Positions 16,744-27,529 are shown, counted from the stretch's first letter. The stretch: DNA of 64,000 nt from Massilia sp. YIM B02769 (GCF_030411995.1 NZ_JASNRC010000010.1:186001-250000); one strand, 5' to 3'. The notes: generated by a model from the sequence alone, not told the origin. A program made the numbers and translations.

Positions 16744-17685
16744 ATGACCTCTTCCCTCCGCGACCCCGACGCCCTGTTCGAGCTGGGCCAGGCCCTGCAA
16801 CAGGCAGACTACCAATTCGTCACCACAACCCCCGCCAGCCACCGCCGCGTGAATGGCCGCGACGGCAACGAGCGCGCGCGCGACCTGCGCGGCGTGTTCG
16901 GCTGGAGCCGGCCGTTTTCCGCAGACGTGGTGCCGGCCGGGATGCTGGACCTGATGCGGCGCGCCGGCGTACTGCGCGAGCGCGACGGCCACCTGTGCGC
17001 CACCGTGCGCGCCTCGACGGTCGGTGAGCGGCTCTACTTCCACTCGGCGTTTCCGACGCGCGAGGACGACGCGGTGTTCTTCGGGCCGGATACCTACCGC
17101 TATGTCGCCGCCCTGAAGCGCTCGATGGAAGCCATGACGCCGCCGGCGCGCGCGGTCGATATCGGCACCGGCAGCGGCGCCGGCGCGATCGAGGTCGCCT
17201 GCCGCTTCCCGGACTGCGAAGCGGTGGGGGCGGACATCAATCCCTTCGCGCTGAGCCTGGCTGCGGTGAACGCGCGCCTGGCCGGTGCGGCGCATGTGCC
17301 CACCCTGCACAGCGATCTGCTGAAAGACCTGGACGGCGGCTTCGACCTGGTGCTGTCGAATCCGCCCTACATCCTCGACCCGTCGGAACTGCGCTACCGG
17401 CATGGCGGCGGCATGCACGGGGCGGCCTTTTCGGTCGATATCGTCGACGCCGCGCTCGAACGGCTGCGGCCGGGCGGCACGCTGTTGCTGTACACGGGGA
17501 TTGCAATCGTCGAGGGCCGCGACGCATTCCTGGAAACGGTCCGGTCGAAGCTCGATGCGCGCTGCTCGAACTGGCGTTACGAGGAACTCGACCCCGACAT
17601 CTTCGGCGGGCAGCTCGATTGCGAAGGCTACGAAGATGTCGAGCGGATCGCGGCCGTCTGGCTGCATGCGACCGTGCGCGGCTGA
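16744..17685 (+). CDS. class I SAM methyltransferase (MTS type, NPPY motif)
   Basis: 313 residues. The N-terminal 120 residues form a helical substrate domain; the C-terminal part is a Rossmann methyltransferase with motif I VDIGTGSGAGAIEVA near residue 140, acidic AVGADINPFAL and catalytic LVLSNPPYILD near residue 205. The NPPY motif is used by enzymes that methylate amide or amino nitrogens in proteins, rRNA or DNA (PrmC, RsmC, HemK-like). The N-terminal domain is not that of PrmC or RlmG as I know them, so the target is open. A methyl group transfer in the cytoplasm is the secure part. It stands alone, convergent with the next gene. Confidence 0.8.
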   Translation: MTSSLRDPDALFELGQALQQADYQFVTTTPASHRRVNGRDGNERARDLRGVFGWSRPFSADVVPAGMLDLMRRAGVLRERDGHLCATVRASTVGERLYFHSAFPTREDDAVFFGPDTYRYVAALKRSMEAMTPPARAVDIGTGSGAGAIEVACRFPDCEAVGADINPFALSLAAVNARLAGAAHVPTLHSDLLKDLDGGFDLVLSNPPYILDPSELRYRHGGGMHGAAFSVDIVDAALERLRPGGTLLLYTGIAIVEGRDAFLETVRSKLDARCSNWRYEELDPDIFGGQLDCEGYEDVERIAAVWLHATVRG

Positions 17686-17765
17686 GTCTGCGGCTGAGTC
17701 CGCAGCTGGCTCCCCGTGCGGGGCACACGAATCCCGCCGTCTGCCAAGCTGTCTCTTTTGGCGTG

Positions 17766-17844
17766 CTCATTTCTTCTCTTTTCTTCTCTTTTTCTCCCTT
17801 CCGTTTCGACAAGAACGAAACGAGAGAAAAAGAGAACAAATGAG
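17766..17844. repeat. very long AT/pyrimidine-rich hairpin
   Basis: Nested arms: CTCATTT/AAATGAG (17766/17838), TTCTCTTTTTCTC/GAGAAAAAGAGAA (17784/17824), CGTTTCG/CGAAACG (17802/17816) around loop ACAAGAA. One arm is almost pure pyrimidine. It lies between convergent genes and may stop transcription from both sides. The rest of 17686-17947 holds two small hairpins (CTGCGG/CCGCAG, CCCCG/CGGGG) and no gene. Confidence 0.8.
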
Positions 17845-17947
17845 ATCGCGGAATGAGACGGTTTGAGAGAGGAGGCTGGACGGCCCCCCCGCCCTGCCTA
17901 CCGGCGCCCGGCGTTGACCTCGGCATCAGGCCGGGTCCGCTATACGC

Positions 17948-19090
17948 CTACAAATACTTGAGCCAGGCCAGGTCGCGCCGCCGCGCCTTGAAGCGCGCAA
18001 AGGCGCCCACAAGGGGATACAGCGCCAGCGTCAGCACGGCCGTCAGCGCCCAGACCTGCCACACGCCATCCATGCGCGGCGCAATGCCGCCCGCTTCCAG
18101 TCCACGCGCGATCAATTGCAGCACGTACAGATGCAGGATGTAGAAGAACATCGGCGCCGATCCGAGCACCGCCAGCCAGGCGATCAGGCGCCCATCCCTA
18201 CGCTCCAGCAGCACCAGCAACAGCAGGCCGATGCCCAGCGTCAGCGCCGCGAACAGCAGTGACGGCGGGTACTTGGTCACATTCAAAAAGCGCATCAGCG
18301 TTTCGCCGCTTGACGCGCCGACCACCCACGGCCGGTCGCCGTAGACATTCAGCGCGCGCAGCACAACGAACAGGCCCAGCGCAACTGCGGCCCAGGCAAG
18401 CAGGCGACGCTGGCGCGCAGGCGCCGTCCAGCCCCCGGCAAACCAGGGGCCGCAGGCATAACCCAGGCAGATGATGCCGATCCAGGGCAGCACCGGATAC
18501 GAGGTACGCAGACGCAATGTCTCCGAGACCTCGATCCAGCCACGGTCGTGCAGCACGGCCCAGACGGCGTGCAGCGGGTGACCGGCGGCGACGTGCAGCC
18601 CATCGAGCAGGTTGTGCCCGCCCACGATCGCGAAACCGAGCACGATCAACGCCGCGCGCGGCAGCTGCACCAGGGCTGCCAGCGCCAGCATCGACAAGCC
18701 AATGGCCCAGATCACTTGCAGGTAGACCACCTGTGGCGGGAAAGTCGCCGTCCAGGCGAAGTTGATGGCGGTCAGTTCCAGCACGACCAGGAACAGCCCG
18801 CGCCTGGCGAGGAAGCCTGCTGCCGCACGCGGACCATCGGCCTGGCGCGAGGCATACAGGAAAGCCGACAGCCCGGTCAGGAACACGAAGACCGGTGCGC
18901 ATACATGGGCGATCAGGCGCGAGAAGAAAAGCGGCGCCGGCGTGGTCGCCACGTCCATCGGATCGGACACCTGCAGGTGCAGCAGGAAGGTCTCGCGCAC
19001 GTGGTCCGCCATCATGAAGACCATGACGAGGCCGCGCAGTGCGTCGATGCCGAGGATGCGGCGCTGGGCCTGGGCTGGTAATGTCTGCAT
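17948..19090 (-). CDS. DUF1624/HGSNAT-like membrane acyltransferase
   Basis: 380 residues with about ten membrane helices. The N-terminal block RRILGIDALRGLVMVFMMADHVRE is the signature of the DUF1624 group, related to heparan-alpha-glucosaminide N-acetyltransferase; the conserved Asp and His of that block are present. Such proteins move acyl groups across the membrane onto sugars, but the bacterial substrates are mostly unknown. The gene starts ten bases after the stop of the TonB receptor, so it is co-expressed with an outer-membrane transporter. It could modify a ligand or an envelope glycan; this is inference. Confidence 0.8.
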   Translation of the reverse strand: MQTLPAQAQRRILGIDALRGLVMVFMMADHVRETFLLHLQVSDPMDVATTPAPLFFSRLIAHVCAPVFVFLTGLSAFLYASRQADGPRAAAGFLARRGLFLVVLELTAINFAWTATFPPQVVYLQVIWAIGLSMLALAALVQLPRAALIVLGFAIVGGHNLLDGLHVAAGHPLHAVWAVLHDRGWIEVSETLRLRTSYPVLPWIGIICLGYACGPWFAGGWTAPARQRRLLAWAAVALGLFVVLRALNVYGDRPWVVGASSGETLMRFLNVTKYPPSLLFAALTLGIGLLLLVLLERRDGRLIAWLAVLGSAPMFFYILHLYVLQLIARGLEAGGIAPRMDGVWQVWALTAVLTLALYPLVGAFARFKARRRDLAWLKYL

Positions 19091-19100
19091 CCGCCTGCCC

Positions 19101-21161
19101 TTACAGTGTCAGGTTCAGCGACAGGTAGGCGGCGCGGCCCGGTCCCGGCGCGAACATCGCCTGCGCATCCGCAGCTGGCCAGAAGAAATTGTCGTACCAG
19201 GCGTAGGCATGGCGGCGGTCGGCCAGGTTCTTGACCTGGAAGTCGATGCTGGCGCGCTCGGACATCGCATAGCGCAGGTTGGCATCGAACAGCACGAAGC
19301 CGCCGAACTTGCCTTGCGCATTCAGGTTGTCGATGAAATAGCTGCCCTGCGCCCGCCCTTGCAGGCCAAGGCGCCACTTGCTTGATACGCGGTACCCGGC
19401 GCCCGCATTCGTGATGGTGCGCGGCGTGGCGAACACTTCCTTGCCCGCCAGCGACACGCCCTCGGCCGTGAACGCGCGCCTCACTTCGGCTTTCTGCAGC
19501 GAGTGCGAGAACCACAGGTCGAGTTGTTCGGTCGGCTTGCTCGACACCTGCACATCGATCCCTTCCCTGCGCGTCTCGCCCAGGCCGACCGTGGTGCCGG
19601 TTGCCGGCATGTTGGCCACTTCGTCGGTGGCATCCTGACGCCAGGCCGCGAGGCGCAGTTCGGTTTGCGCGGCGGGCTTGAACTTGACGCCGACTTCCTT
19701 GCCGGTATTGATCGACGGCGCAAAGCGCGCCTGGCCCGGCGCCAGGTAGGCCGGCGCGCCGGAACCGGTCAGTACCTGGAAAGTGCGGCCCCAGTTGCCG
19801 TACACGCTGAGGTTCGGCAAAGGGCTGTAGACCATGCTGAACTTCGGCTGCCTGATCCATCCGGATTCCTGCAGGCCGAGTGAAGTGCCGTTCTTCAGCG
19901 GCATGTGTCCGGTGAAGCGGTCCACACGCAAGCCCGGCACGATCCTGAGGGTCTCGCCGACTTTCAGGATGGCCTGGGCATAGGCGCCGACATTGTTCAG
20001 GGCATAGCGGTCGTCGTTCTGGATCTGCGCCGGGGTCGTGAAGTCGCTCGGGATGGCGTAGGCATAGCGCAGGCGGCCATAGCGGTTGTCCTGGCGCTCG
20101 GTATTGACGCCGGTTTCGATGGTGGCGTGCTCGTCCAGGCGCAAGGTCAGCGTGCTCAGCAGGCCGACCTGCTCCTCGTCCCACAGCCGGCGCTGGCGCG
20201 GCGCGGTGCCGGCCGGGTTGCCGGTGAAGGTGACGCGGCGGTCGTCCTGGTAATCGTTGAAGTAGAGCTTGTTGCTGAGGAAGGCGTCGGGCGTGATCTG
20301 CCAGTCGAGGTGGACGCTGGCGTGCTTCATCTCGCGCTCGGTGACGTCGTTGGCGTTCTTGCGTGGCGACTGGTCGCGGTCCTCGGCCATTTCCCTAGCC
20401 GTCAGGAAGCCGGGCTCTTCCGCATCGTGGCGGTAGGTGCGCAGTACCAGGCCGGCCTTGACGCGCTTGTCATCGGAAGTAAGAAACCACTTGGCCCCAA
20501 ACGAATACTTGTCGGAGTCGCTGTGGGCGCGGTAACCGCCGCTGTCCTGCTTCGCCAGAAAATAGTTCTGGGCGAAGCCGTCGCTCTCGCGGCCCAGCGC
20601 GAACTGCAGCTCGCGCGTAGCGAAGCTGCCGGCCGTCAAGCGGCTGTCGGTGTAGTTGCCGCCCTGGCGCGTGCCGAGGTTGATGTTGCCGCCGATATTG
20701 TGCAGGCCGTAGCGCGGATCGTTGGTGCCGCGCACGACTTCGATGTAATCGATCTCGAGCGGAAACACCATGTCGATGAAGCGCTGGTTGCCGCTGTTGA
20801 CGTTGCTCGGGATACCGTCGATCAGCACCTTGATGCCGTTGATGTAGCCTTCGCCGTTAAACGCGCGGAAGGTCGCCTTGCCCGACTCGGCGCCCATGCG
20901 GAACTCCGTCAGCTGCACGCCGGGCAATTGCCCGACCAATTCCCAGCTGTTGCCGACAGTCTTGTCCTCGATCTGCTCGCTGCCCAGCACGTCGACCGAG
21001 GTCAGGATGCGGTTGCTGAGCAAGGCGCCGGCATTGCGTGCGGCGCTGATGCGCACTTCGCCCATCACCGTCGAGGGTTCTTCGGCCTCGGCCGCCTCAT
21101 TCGCATACGTCAGGATGGGAAAAGCCGACAACAGGGCCAGCGGCAGAAGGGTGCGTTTCAT
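19101..21161 (-). CDS. TonB-dependent outer membrane receptor
   Basis: 686 residues. Signal peptide (MKRTLLPLALLSAFPILTYA), a plug domain (about 30-150) with NSWELVGQLPGVQLTEF, VLIDGIPSN and DYIEVVRGTNDPRYG, then a 22-strand barrel ending in the C-terminal LSLNLTL strand. The plug lacks an extra N-terminal signalling domain. The shape is like ferric siderophore receptors such as FecA or FhuE relatives. An AT-rich Fur-like sequence about 95 bases upstream agrees with iron uptake, but neither proves the ligand. It is the first gene of an operon with the DUF1624 gene. Confidence 0.9.
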   Translation of the reverse strand: MKRTLLPLALLSAFPILTYANEAAEAEEPSTVMGEVRISAARNAGALLSNRILTSVDVLGSEQIEDKTVGNSWELVGQLPGVQLTEFRMGAESGKATFRAFNGEGYINGIKVLIDGIPSNVNSGNQRFIDMVFPLEIDYIEVVRGTNDPRYGLHNIGGNINLGTRQGGNYTDSRLTAGSFATRELQFALGRESDGFAQNYFLAKQDSGGYRAHSDSDKYSFGAKWFLTSDDKRVKAGLVLRTYRHDAEEPGFLTAREMAEDRDQSPRKNANDVTEREMKHASVHLDWQITPDAFLSNKLYFNDYQDDRRVTFTGNPAGTAPRQRRLWDEEQVGLLSTLTLRLDEHATIETGVNTERQDNRYGRLRYAYAIPSDFTTPAQIQNDDRYALNNVGAYAQAILKVGETLRIVPGLRVDRFTGHMPLKNGTSLGLQESGWIRQPKFSMVYSPLPNLSVYGNWGRTFQVLTGSGAPAYLAPGQARFAPSINTGKEVGVKFKPAAQTELRLAAWRQDATDEVANMPATGTTVGLGETRREGIDVQVSSKPTEQLDLWFSHSLQKAEVRRAFTAEGVSLAGKEVFATPRTITNAGAGYRVSSKWRLGLQGRAQGSYFIDNLNAQGKFGGFVLFDANLRYAMSERASIDFQVKNLADRRHAYAWYDNFFWPAADAQAMFAPGPGRAAYLSLNLTL

Positions 21162-21252
21162 GAACCAGATATCTTTCCGGCGCCGGCGCTGCCGGCATGC
21201 GTAGGTGGATCGGAACGGCGCATGCAGGGAGGCATCGCAGCCGCGGCGATCT

Positions 21253-21272
21253 TAATGATAACGCATTATTGA
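21253..21272 (-). promoter_or_regulatory. Fur-box-like sequence
   Basis: TAATGATAACGCATTATTGA resembles the Fur consensus GATAATGATAATCATTATC, in an AT-rich patch about 95 bases before the TonB receptor start. It would make the operon iron-repressed. It also lies close to the end of the TauE-type gene at 21294. Confidence 0.4.
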
Positions 21273-21293
21273 TATCAAGAAAAGATGGCGAGC

Positions 21294-22070
21294 TTACCCG
21301 GTGACCAGCATCGCCCCGGCCGTCACCAGCAGCACCGCGCAGAACAGCAGCCGCAAACGCGCCGCCGGAAAGCGGTAAGCCAGCGCCACGCCGGCCGACA
21401 CGGTGGCGATGCCGCCGACCGCCATCGGCACGCCCACGTCCCAGGCCACGTGCTGTCCCTGGGCGTAGGCGAACAGGGCGATGGCCGAACTCGGCACCAC
21501 CAGCGCCAGCGCCGTCCCTTGCGCACGGGTCTGCTCCATGCGGAACAGGCTGACCAGGGCCGGCACCACCACCAGCCCGCCGCCGATGGTGAAGATGCCG
21601 GACATGGCGCCGCTGGCAATGCCGAGCAGGGGCAAGGCCGAGCGCGTCATCTGGCGCGGCGCCAGGGCCGGCGCCTCGGCGCCGCCGCGCGCACGGCGCA
21701 GCACGCCGCTGCCGAAGTACAGGGCCAGGGCGATCAGGAACAGGGCGAATGCGATGCGCAGCACGCTTGACTCGATGCCGCTCGCCAGGCGCCCGGCCAC
21801 GTAGGCCGCCACCATCGAGAACACGCTGATCGCGGCCACCGCGCGCAGGTCGATGCGGTGTTTCTGGTGGTAGCGGAAAAAACCGATCAGCACGTTCGGT
21901 ACGATCATGACCAGGGCCGTACCCTGGGCCAGGTGCTGGTCCATGCCGTACAGCCAGGCCAGCACGGGAATGGCGATCAGGCCGCCGCCGATGCCGAGCA
22001 GGCCGCCGGCAAAGCCGAGGCCGGCGCCGAGGGCGGTGTTCAGGAGGATGGCGGGCAGGATGTTTGTCAT
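21294..22070 (-). CDS. TauE/SafE family (TSUP) membrane permease
   Basis: 258 residues, eight predicted membrane helices in two repeated halves. Each half carries the family's Gly-rich motif: GFAGGLLGIGGGLIAIPVL near residue 20 and GAMSGIFTIGGGLVVVPAL near residue 160. The family exports sulfite, sulfonates or related anions. The ATG at 22070 was chosen because the nine extra residues of a start at 22097 precede the first helix without purpose. It is divergent from a LysR regulator gene (start 22231), which probably controls it. Confidence 0.88.
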   Translation of the reverse strand: MTNILPAILLNTALGAGLGFAGGLLGIGGGLIAIPVLAWLYGMDQHLAQGTALVMIVPNVLIGFFRYHQKHRIDLRAVAAISVFSMVAAYVAGRLASGIESSVLRIAFALFLIALALYFGSGVLRRARGGAEAPALAPRQMTRSALPLLGIASGAMSGIFTIGGGLVVVPALVSLFRMEQTRAQGTALALVVPSSAIALFAYAQGQHVAWDVGVPMAVGGIATVSAGVALAYRFPAARLRLLFCAVLLVTAGAMLVTG

Positions 22071-22190
22071 TGGTGCAATGGCTGCCGGCCGTGACACGGG
22101 CAGCGCGCTGGTTCATGAAAGCGTGCGGACAGGCCGGCGCGCCGCCGTCCTGCCGCAGACCATAGTGTAACCATTCGCTCCACTTTCATA

Positions 22191-22207
22191 ATAAACTGCA
22201 ACTTTAT
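22191..22207. promoter_or_regulatory. dyad between TSUP permease and LysR genes
   Basis: ATAAA-CTGCAAC-TTTAT lies in the middle of the 160-base divergent region, 24 bases before the LysR start. Its place and symmetry fit a LysR-type binding site, though the classical T-N11-A spacing is not exact. Confidence 0.4.
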
Positions 22208-22230
22208 CCATTCTTAAATCAAACTGAATA

Positions 22231-23148
22231 ATGGACAGTGTTTCCGACCTGGCCTTTTTTGTCGAGTTGGTCAAGCGGGGTTCGCTGGCAGCGCTGGCGC
22301 GCGAGTGGGGCGTGACGCCGCCGGCCATCACGGCCCGCCTGGCGGCGCTGGAAAAGCGTCTGGGTGTGCGCCTGCTGAACCGCACCACGCGCCGCATCAG
22401 CGTCACCCATGAGGGCGAGGTCTACCTGGCAACCGGCGCACGCCTGCTGTCCGAGCTGCAGGAACTGGAACAGTCCGTCTCGAGCAGCCGCGCCGTACCC
22501 AAGGGACTGCTGCGGGTGAATGCCACCTTCGGCTTCGGCCGCCGGCACATCGCGCCGGCCATTATCGCGTTCGCGCGGCGCTATCCGCAGGTCGACGTCC
22601 AGCTCGACCTCACCGACCGCCCCGCCAAGCTGGCGGACCAGGCCTTCGACCTTGGCATCCGGTTCGGCACCGTGCCGGACTCGCGCATGGTTGCACGGCG
22701 CATCCTTGCCAACCGGAGAGTGCTGTGCGCATCGCCAGACTACCTGCGTGAGCATGGCATCCCAGGCAAGCCGCGCGATCTGCAACATCACCACTGCATC
22801 GTGCTGCGCGAAAGCACGACGGCGTTCGGCACCTGGCACTTCGTGCGCGGGAACAAGGAGGAAACGGTGAAGGTGCGTGGCGTGCTGAGTACGAACGATG
22901 GCGAGACGGGAGTGCTATGGGCGTTGGCCGGGTTCGGCATCCTGATGCGCTCGGAGTGGGACATTCACTCTCACTTGACCGAGGGGAAGCTGGTGCCGCT
23001 GCTGGAGGACTGGGAGCTGCCGAGTGCGGATGTGTTTGCGGTGTATCCGGAGCGGGCGAATCTGTCGGCGAAAGTAACCGCGTTTATCGACTTCCTGGTG
23101 GAATGGTTCAAGCGGGATGCGACCTGGACCATAGGTAAAGACGAGTAA
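22231..23148 (+). CDS. LysR-family transcription regulator
   Basis: 305 residues. The N-terminal winged helix-turn-helix (DLAFFVELVKRGSLAALARE, then VTPPAITARLAALEKRLGVRLLNRTTRR) is typical of the CrgA/AaeR-like branch of LysR proteins. The C-terminal part is the two-lobe effector-binding domain (residues about 90-300). It should bind a small ligand and act on the divergent permease promoter. The start ATG at 22231 follows an AT-rich leader with no strong ribosome site. A terminator follows at 23162-23189. Confidence 0.92.
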   Translation: MDSVSDLAFFVELVKRGSLAALAREWGVTPPAITARLAALEKRLGVRLLNRTTRRISVTHEGEVYLATGARLLSELQELEQSVSSSRAVPKGLLRVNATFGFGRRHIAPAIIAFARRYPQVDVQLDLTDRPAKLADQAFDLGIRFGTVPDSRMVARRILANRRVLCASPDYLREHGIPGKPRDLQHHHCIVLRESTTAFGTWHFVRGNKEETVKVRGVLSTNDGETGVLWALAGFGILMRSEWDIHSHLTEGKLVPLLEDWELPSADVFAVYPERANLSAKVTAFIDFLVEWFKRDATWTIGKDE

Positions 23149-23161
23149 AACGGCAGATACA

Positions 23162-23189
23162 AAAAAAGGCTTCCTTTCGGAAGCCTTTT
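23162..23189 (+). terminator. terminator after LysR
   Basis: GGCTTCC-TTTC-GGAAGCC is flanked by A and T runs, so it works on both strands. An identical copy stands at 23664-23692 behind the second tRNA-Ser gene. Confidence 0.9.
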
Positions 23190-23198
23190 CCTTACTAC

Positions 23199-23298
23199 TG
23201 GCGGAGAGCGTGGGATTCGCCCACATTCTGCGGGCCGCCCGTGCGCAAGTATGCGCACGTCTTCGAATTCCACATGCAAAGCCCGCAGGGGCTTTGCT

Positions 23299-23309
<11 letters not shown>
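23199..23309 (-). other. tRNA-Ser-derived cloverleaf-like relic
   Basis: The segment is closed by 10-base inverted ends, TGGCGGAGAG at 23199 and CTCTCCGCCA at 23300, equal to the 3' end of the tRNA-Ser genes. Read on the minus strand, the last 27 bases (GTGGG-CGAAT-CCCAC then GCTCTCC-GCCA) are a tRNA-Ser T arm lacking two loop bases, followed by an acceptor strand and CCA. The body instead holds two unrelated perfect hairpins: CAAAGCCC-GCAG-GGGCTTTG and GTGCGCA-AGTA-TGCGCAC. It is either a decayed tRNA gene or a tRNA-like small RNA. Confidence 0.55.
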
Positions 23310-23439
<130 letters not shown>

Positions 23440-23476
23440 TTATTCGGTGCGTTGCGGTCGCTGCAAGCGAGGCCGC

Positions 23477-23482
23477 ATTATA
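23477..23482 (-). promoter_or_regulatory. -10 box of the first tRNA-Ser
   Basis: TATAAT on the minus strand, about 38 bases before the tRNA, with TTCCAC 17 bases further upstream as a likely -35. The sequence between box and tRNA matches the other tRNA-Ser copy. Confidence 0.7.
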
Positions 23483-23663
23483 GCGGGTCATTTCCGTTTG
23501 TGGAAGGAGAAAGATGTCGAGAGCATAAAGTTTCTCTGGAAGCACTCTGAAAACGCGGTGGCCGCGCAAACGTGCGTTGGACGCGTGGGCGGCGCACACG
23601 GTCCGTATGCACAACGGTTCGGGTGGAGCCGACCACCCTACGCTCGTACACGAGCACGAAAAT

Positions 23664-23692
23664 AAAAAAGGCTTCCTTTCGGAAGCCTTTTT
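23664..23692 (-). terminator. terminator of the second tRNA-Ser
   Basis: AAAAAGGCTTCC-TTTC-GGAAGCCTTTTT, a duplicate of the hairpin at 23162-23189. It stands 12 bases behind the tRNA's 3' end. Between 23440 and 23663 there is the tRNA promoter and a degraded copy of the intergenic palindrome (23581-23642). Confidence 0.88.
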
Positions 23693-23703
23693 CGCTTAAA
23701 CCT

Positions 23704-23793
<90 letters not shown>

Positions 23794-23829
23794 TACTTCG
23801 TTGCGGCGTGGTCGCTGCAAGAGACACGC

Positions 23830-23835
23830 ATTATA
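23830..23835 (-). promoter_or_regulatory. -10 box of the second tRNA-Ser
   Basis: TATAAT on the minus strand with TTCCGT 17 bases upstream as a possible -35, in the gap between the serS stop and the tRNA. Confidence 0.7.
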
Positions 23836-23899
23836 GCCAGCCTCTACCGAAAACGGAAGAGCTAATTCGTTCAATCGAACGCAGCGCTTCCGAAAGCCA

Positions 23900-25264
<1,365 letters not shown>

Positions 25265-25318
25265 TTATACATGCAACGGATGCGCTGCCCCGGGGTCGCC
25301 GCCTTCAGCTTTCTCGCT

Positions 25319-26629
25319 TCAACGATCCTCGTTCTGCGCGTCGGCATCGAGCTGGCGCAGGAAGGCCAGCTTGTCCGCCACCTTGGCCTCGATCCCGCGC
25401 GGCACCGGCTGGTACCAGCGCGGTTCCGGCATGCCATCGGGCAGATAGGTTTCGCCGGCCGCATACGCGTTTGGCTCGTCGTGCGCGTAGCGGTATTCGT
25501 GGCCGTAGCCGAGCTCCTTCATGAGCTTGGTCGGTGCATTGCGCAAGTGCACCGGCACCTCGCGCGACTTGTCCTTGCGCACAAAAGCCATGGCCGCGTT
25601 GAAGGCGTTGTAGCCGGCATTGCTCTTTGCCGCAATGGCCAGGTAGACCACGGCCTGGCCCAGCGCCAGTTCGCCCTCGGGCGAGCCGAGCCGCTCGTAG
25701 GTGGTGGCGGCGTCGTTGGCGATCTGCAGGGCGCGCGGGTCGGCCAGGCCGATGTCTTCCCAGGCCATGCGCACGATGCGGCGTGACAGGTACTTGGCGT
25801 CGGCGCCGCCGTCGAGCATGCGGCACAGCCAGTACAGGGCCGCGTCCGGGTGCGAGCCGCGCACCGACTTGTGCAGCGCCGAGATCTGGTCGTAGAAATT
25901 GTCGCCGCCCTTGTCGAAGCGGCGCGAATTCAGGGTCAGCGCGTTGTCGACGAACTCGCCGGTAATGGTGGTGATGCCCGAGGTTTCGGCCGAGGTCTTG
26001 GTCTGCTCCAGCAAGTTCAGGAAGCGGCGCGCATCGCCGTCGGCATAGCCGACCAGGGTGTTCACAGCCACCTCGTCGAAGGTCAGGTGCTTCAGCACCC
26101 GCTCCTGCGCACGCTTCAGGAGCTGGCGCATCTCGTCGTCGTTCAGGGCCTTCAGCACATACACCTGCGAGCGCGACAGCAGCGCCGAATTCACCTCGAA
26201 CGACGGATTCTCGGTGGTGGCGCCGATCAGCGTGACGAGCCCGGACTCGACGAAGGGCAACAAGGCATCCTGCTGCGACTTGTTGAAGCGGTGGATCTCG
26301 TCGATGAACAAAATCGTGTGCTTGCCGCGCGCCAGGTACTGCTCGGCCTGCTCGACGGCGGCGCGGATGTCCTTCACGCCCGACAGCACGGCGGACAGGG
26401 CGATGAATTCGCAGTCGAAGGCATAGGCCGTCAGGCGCGCCAGCGTGGTCTTGCCGACGCCGGGCGGCCCCCACAGGATCATCGAGTGCGGCTTGCCGGA
26501 TTTAAAGACCAAATTCAGCGGCTTGCCGGGGCCGAGCAGGTGGCTCTGGCCGATTACCTCGTCGATGGTGCGCGGGCGCAGGGCTTCGGCCAGCGGGGCT
26601 GCGGGTTCGTGCTTGAAGAGGTCATCCAC
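25319..26629 (-). CDS. rarA: replication-associated recombination protein A
   Basis: 436 residues from a GTG start at 26629, which has GGAGG six bases upstream; a longer reading to 26758 adds non-family residues. RarA (MgsA) is an AAA+ ATPase related to clamp loaders that works at stalled replication forks. Seen: [16 protein letters not shown] at the N-terminus, Walker [13 protein letters not shown], Walker [21 protein letters not shown], sensor 1 [14 protein letters not shown], and the C-terminal MgsA domain with [16 protein letters not shown]. All catalytic motifs are intact. It is followed by serS after 123 bases and preceded by lolA. Confidence 0.97.
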   Translation of the reverse strand: MDDLFKHEPAAPLAEALRPRTIDEVIGQSHLLGPGKPLNLVFKSGKPHSMILWGPPGVGKTTLARLTAYAFDCEFIALSAVLSGVKDIRAAVEQAEQYLARGKHTILFIDEIHRFNKSQQDALLPFVESGLVTLIGATTENPSFEVNSALLSRSQVYVLKALNDDEMRQLLKRAQERVLKHLTFDEVAVNTLVGYADGDARRFLNLLEQTKTSAETSGITTITGEFVDNALTLNSRRFDKGGDNFYDQISALHKSVRGSHPDAALYWLCRMLDGGADAKYLSRRIVRMAWEDIGLADPRALQIANDAATTYERLGSPEGELALGQAVVYLAIAAKSNAGYNAFNAAMAFVRKDKSREVPVHLRNAPTKLMKELGYGHEYRYAHDEPNAYAAGETYLPDGMPEPRWYQPVPRGIEAKVADKLAFLRQLDADAQNEDR

Positions 26630-26783
26630 GGCAGGCCTCCGGCGGGCACGATGGCGTGGCGAAATGGTGCGAATGGTTGTGCATGCGGCTAGTGTAGCCG
26701 ATGCCTGCCTGCGCCGCGAAGCACACGCCATGCGTGCCGCTGCACACGCTTGATGCAATCGCAGCCGTGCACCGCCTTTCGAT

Positions 26784-26809
26784 GAAAAAACCGCCCGGCG
26801 AACGGGCGG
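26784..26809 (-). terminator. terminator of lolA
   Basis: On the minus strand CCGCCCG-TTCGC-CGGGCGG is followed by TTTTTTC, ten bases after the lolA stop. Confidence 0.92.
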
Positions 26810-26818
26810 CTGGACTCG

Positions 26819-27463
26819 TCAGTTATTGATGACGTCCGCGCCCTTCGGGATCTCGAACTTGAACTGCTGGGCGCCCAGCGACGGGTTGCGCTGGAAGTTG
26901 GTGAATTTCAGCACCGAGGTCTGGCCGAAGGTGTCCTTCAGCTCCATCGCCTGCGGAATGCCGTCGCGCAGGCCGATGCTGATCTGCTCGAAGGTGGTGT
27001 CGCGCGCCTTTGGTACGGCGTTCAGCCATTCCAGGCCGTCGCGGGTGCCCGCTTCGGACAGCGTGAAATTCTTTTCCAGGTCGTTGCTGCCGAACAGGAT
27101 GGCGGCCGGCGAGGAGCCGAGCGCGTTGCCCAGCTTCTTGACGGTGACCTGATTCAGGTCCTTGTCGTAGATGTAGAGCTGGTCGCCGTCTGCCTGCAGC
27201 AGTTGTTCGTAGGGTTTCTGGTAGTTCCAGATGAACTTGCCGGGGCGGGCGAAGACGAAGCTGCCGCTGGAGGCGGGGGTGGCCTTGCCGTTGGTGGATT
27301 TGCGTTGCTGTTGCTGGGTGAATTCGCCCTTGGCGGATTTGGTGTTGGCGACGAAAGTCTTGAATTGGTCGAGGGCGGCGGCGTGGGCGGTGCCGGCGGC
27401 TGCTAGGGCCAGGGTGGCAGTGGCGATCAGGGTGGCGAGGGTGGTTTTCATGTTGTTCTTCAT
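26819..27463 (-). CDS. lolA: outer-membrane lipoprotein carrier LolA
   Basis: 214 residues. LolA carries lipoproteins through the periplasm from the LolCDE complex to LolB. Seen: signal peptide [20 protein letters not shown]...AHA, mature start [21 protein letters not shown], the [27 protein letters not shown] block typical of the family, and the late strand block [29 protein letters not shown]. The ATG at 27463 has AAGGA five bases upstream. The gene sits between ftsK and rarA, as usual in these bacteria, and ends in a strong terminator. Confidence 0.96.
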   Translation of the reverse strand: MKNNMKTTLATLIATATLALAAAGTAHAAALDQFKTFVANTKSAKGEFTQQQQRKSTNGKATPASSGSFVFARPGKFIWNYQKPYEQLLQADGDQLYIYDKDLNQVTVKKLGNALGSSPAAILFGSNDLEKNFTLSEAGTRDGLEWLNAVPKARDTTFEQISIGLRDGIPQAMELKDTFGQTSVLKFTNFQRNPSLGAQQFKFEIPKGADVINN

Positions 27464-27502
27464 CGTGGTCCTTTTTTTGCGTTGGGGTGTGCAGGAGTAC
27501 GA

Positions 27503-27529
27503 CCGCGTGGGCTCGAGAGCCCACCCTAC
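27503..27529. repeat. intergenic palindrome between ftsK and lolA
   Basis: CCGCGTGGGCTC-GA-GAGCCCACCCTAC, a copy whose stem uses GGGCTC/GAGCCC. A second small dyad, GGGCGG-TATGCATG-CCGCCC, follows at 27532. Confidence 0.88.

Noticed and set aside
23581..23642. Further copy of the intergenic palindrome between the tRNA genes
   Set aside because: Only ACGCGTGGGC and GGGTGG...CCACCC parts remain; too degraded to count as a full copy.
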